Source: an uncultured Bacilli bacterium
GTDB taxonomy: Bacteria; Bacillota_I; Bacilli_A; RF39; UBA660
Direction of reading: 5' to 3'
Assembly: GCA_947623975.1 (NCBI GenBank)
Contig: CANQHY010000053.1
Coordinates: 1-7,923 of the forward strand
DNA length: 7,923 nucleotides
Part shown: in pieces, positions 7,801 through 7,923 of the stretch
Layout of the letters: the number at the start of each line of letters is the position of its first letter
Numbering within the stretch: position 1 is the stretch's first letter
The notes under the pieces: generated by a model
The model's database searches: none
What the model was told of the DNA's origin: nothing
The model's input: only the letters and a program-made list of their open reading frames with translations
Program-made: the position numbers and the translations under genes

Positions 7801-7923
7801 TAAATGTACCATTTTTTGGTAAATCTTTATTAAATCTAATTAATAATCCATAATAAGCACCTGTATCTTTAGCTATATCGTTGTAATAACTTAATAAAGG
7901 AGAAGATTCTGTTAATTTTAAAG
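4868..7923 (-). CDS. Paralogous large modular surface-type protein, 5' end missing
   Basis: The minus-strand frame is open from the right edge to the TAA at 4870-4868 (1017 visible residues). A GTG at 7708 could be read as a start, but the frame continues without a stop to 7921, and those 71 extra residues match the left paralogue (for example SPLLSYYN and NKDLP), so GTG 7708 is an internal Val. The protein aligns end to end with the left one. The recurring Asp of the D-F-G-type strand falls at residues 406, 624 (DYG) and 954, with Asn at 780 for the third copy, against 410, 630, 958 and 804. PVVDP is at 207-211 and VDGK at 539-542. Cys548 and Cys563 could pair. There is no C-terminal sorting motif or membrane helix. 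I infer tandem extracellular beta-sandwich modules with an unknown ligand. No enzyme motif was seen. Confidence 0.85.
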   Translation of the reverse strand, partial: LKLTESSPLLSYYNDIAKDTGAYYGLLIRFNKDLPKNGTFKIGDSSKTLDANNIKSAVNHGGDGTKDYILWVKKDDLKNKVITFEYTPEGSTKVTQTINVVYDEMATVYEDDVTIKTADANIVVSTKDNNGNLASYKIVKAGERYKTVFYAKGTVKDNTIKFTLDGNNKLIKTGNDGIIDLITVKDNSVSIYTDKDTTNDHLSVSNPVVDPENENTYIVTITTKKDVSKGNVDLIVNFEAGLTLGNGIANYTDTKDVITDYKLTLTGSKFTLDPKTNIKSQDVEITNSQTDKSNNEKITIKFVLDEQIPKFELKSVRTISETSQIDPKVTTLNDYRALDTNINFNNKLLNVGEITLGTAEVGQKDIKSVVAIKANDVLQPLSAAISSTSMGSAYAKDARVYALILDFGVDRSQLSVNGSITNGYAIGIGATEATKPTDLSKYGATGTEFVVVLNDVSTNQAVSSYDITFDNALTGTSTKVNIKLTEVVRLKDVATDTTPTVTLDDKNIKYDSNAKEFIVAEDYGTTVSTKSTYNFTATVDGKAKSYTCTYTAADTFTAGTSECKTADRYDIETVSSIPYSINATGTDKFTQDAIVSVKMTSFDTIQVTLSKTVDATKDIYLLLDYGKSLDKVTFASTNMLSEDISKYLNESQKTNANNYKVLKVKYSEETTQVTYTITAGEEADGVTHVLNVTFVVNPYESDITINSVGKVNLGAGNSLVTSIKDDLTYNLEAIQKFEVNNETNTIKVLLNKDIKGFKSITPAAVSGDLKAGKYIAILANLNAKVKLDATANTAMTTKDASDTADTTFYVDTDFDHVKAFGGSSSDTLIFINIDSKYIQSLNGSPLKVTLDNDDDAKDNMYNKAEITFEFVTEKEDLTVKNVSKVDSSSVPANVVDDANITSYKNNQDKFGITFDAKTKTLTVNRLKEGNSALAYKLNDYDKSKSHKWLAISIDFSNNVTLTDDATDAKAYHYDETNKILWIDLTADFESQLEFTSKYDTEVKYPLTISLELDKVLE

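Noticed and set aside
1..7923. CRISPR arrays, tRNA or rRNA genes, insertion sequences, riboswitches
   Set aside because: No spaced direct repeats, cloverleaf-like conserved loops, transposase motifs or long structured leaders were seen. The gaps between genes are short and are filled by terminators and promoters.
1..7923. UGA-as-tryptophan code as in mycoplasmas
   Set aside because: Tryptophan positions use TGG, the long frames contain no TGA, and all four genes stop at TAA, so the sequence gives no support for recoding.

Overview
This looks like a fragment of a very AT-rich Firmicute-type genome, most likely an uncultured gut Bacilli/Mollicutes-like lineage. That placement is an inference from low GC, strong AGGAGG-type ribosome binding sites, a classic lipobox lipoprotein, A/T-ending codons and TAA stops. 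No in-frame TGA is needed, and tryptophan is encoded by TGG, so nothing points to a recoded genetic code.

The layout is close to mirror-symmetric. A large gene without its 5' end enters from the left edge and runs rightward to 3095. A second large gene, its full-length paralogue, enters from the right edge and runs leftward to 4868. Between them lie a rightward gene for a tandem HEPN-like helical protein (3260-4384) and a leftward gene for a small lipoprotein (4424-4798). These two inner genes converge on a shared bidirectional terminator. Each large gene ends in a terminator hairpin built on the same AAAACCGG/CCGGTTTT core. Each inner gene starts just beyond that terminator, from a promoter carrying the identical 11-mer TATGTTATAAT followed by a strong Shine-Dalgarno.

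The large proteins (1030 and 1017 residues visible) are beta-strand-rich, Thr/Asp/Asn/Lys-rich modular proteins that look like extracellular repeats. They align from end to end and carry recurring hydrophobic-D-F-G strands at matching positions. Neither has a C-terminal sorting signal or membrane segment, so any export signal or anchor must lie in the missing N-terminal part.

The most striking observation is at the edges. After two leftover bases, the first complete codon at the left edge and the first complete codon at the right edge (read on the minus strand) encode the same alignment position of the two paralogues (LTLTE versus LKLTE). The window therefore stops at the same homologous point in both genes. 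This is what one expects if the unseen upstream parts of both genes are near-identical inverted repeats that broke an assembly, or that flank an invertible segment able to swap alternative C-terminal bodies onto a shared N-terminus. The flanks are not visible, so this remains a hypothesis.
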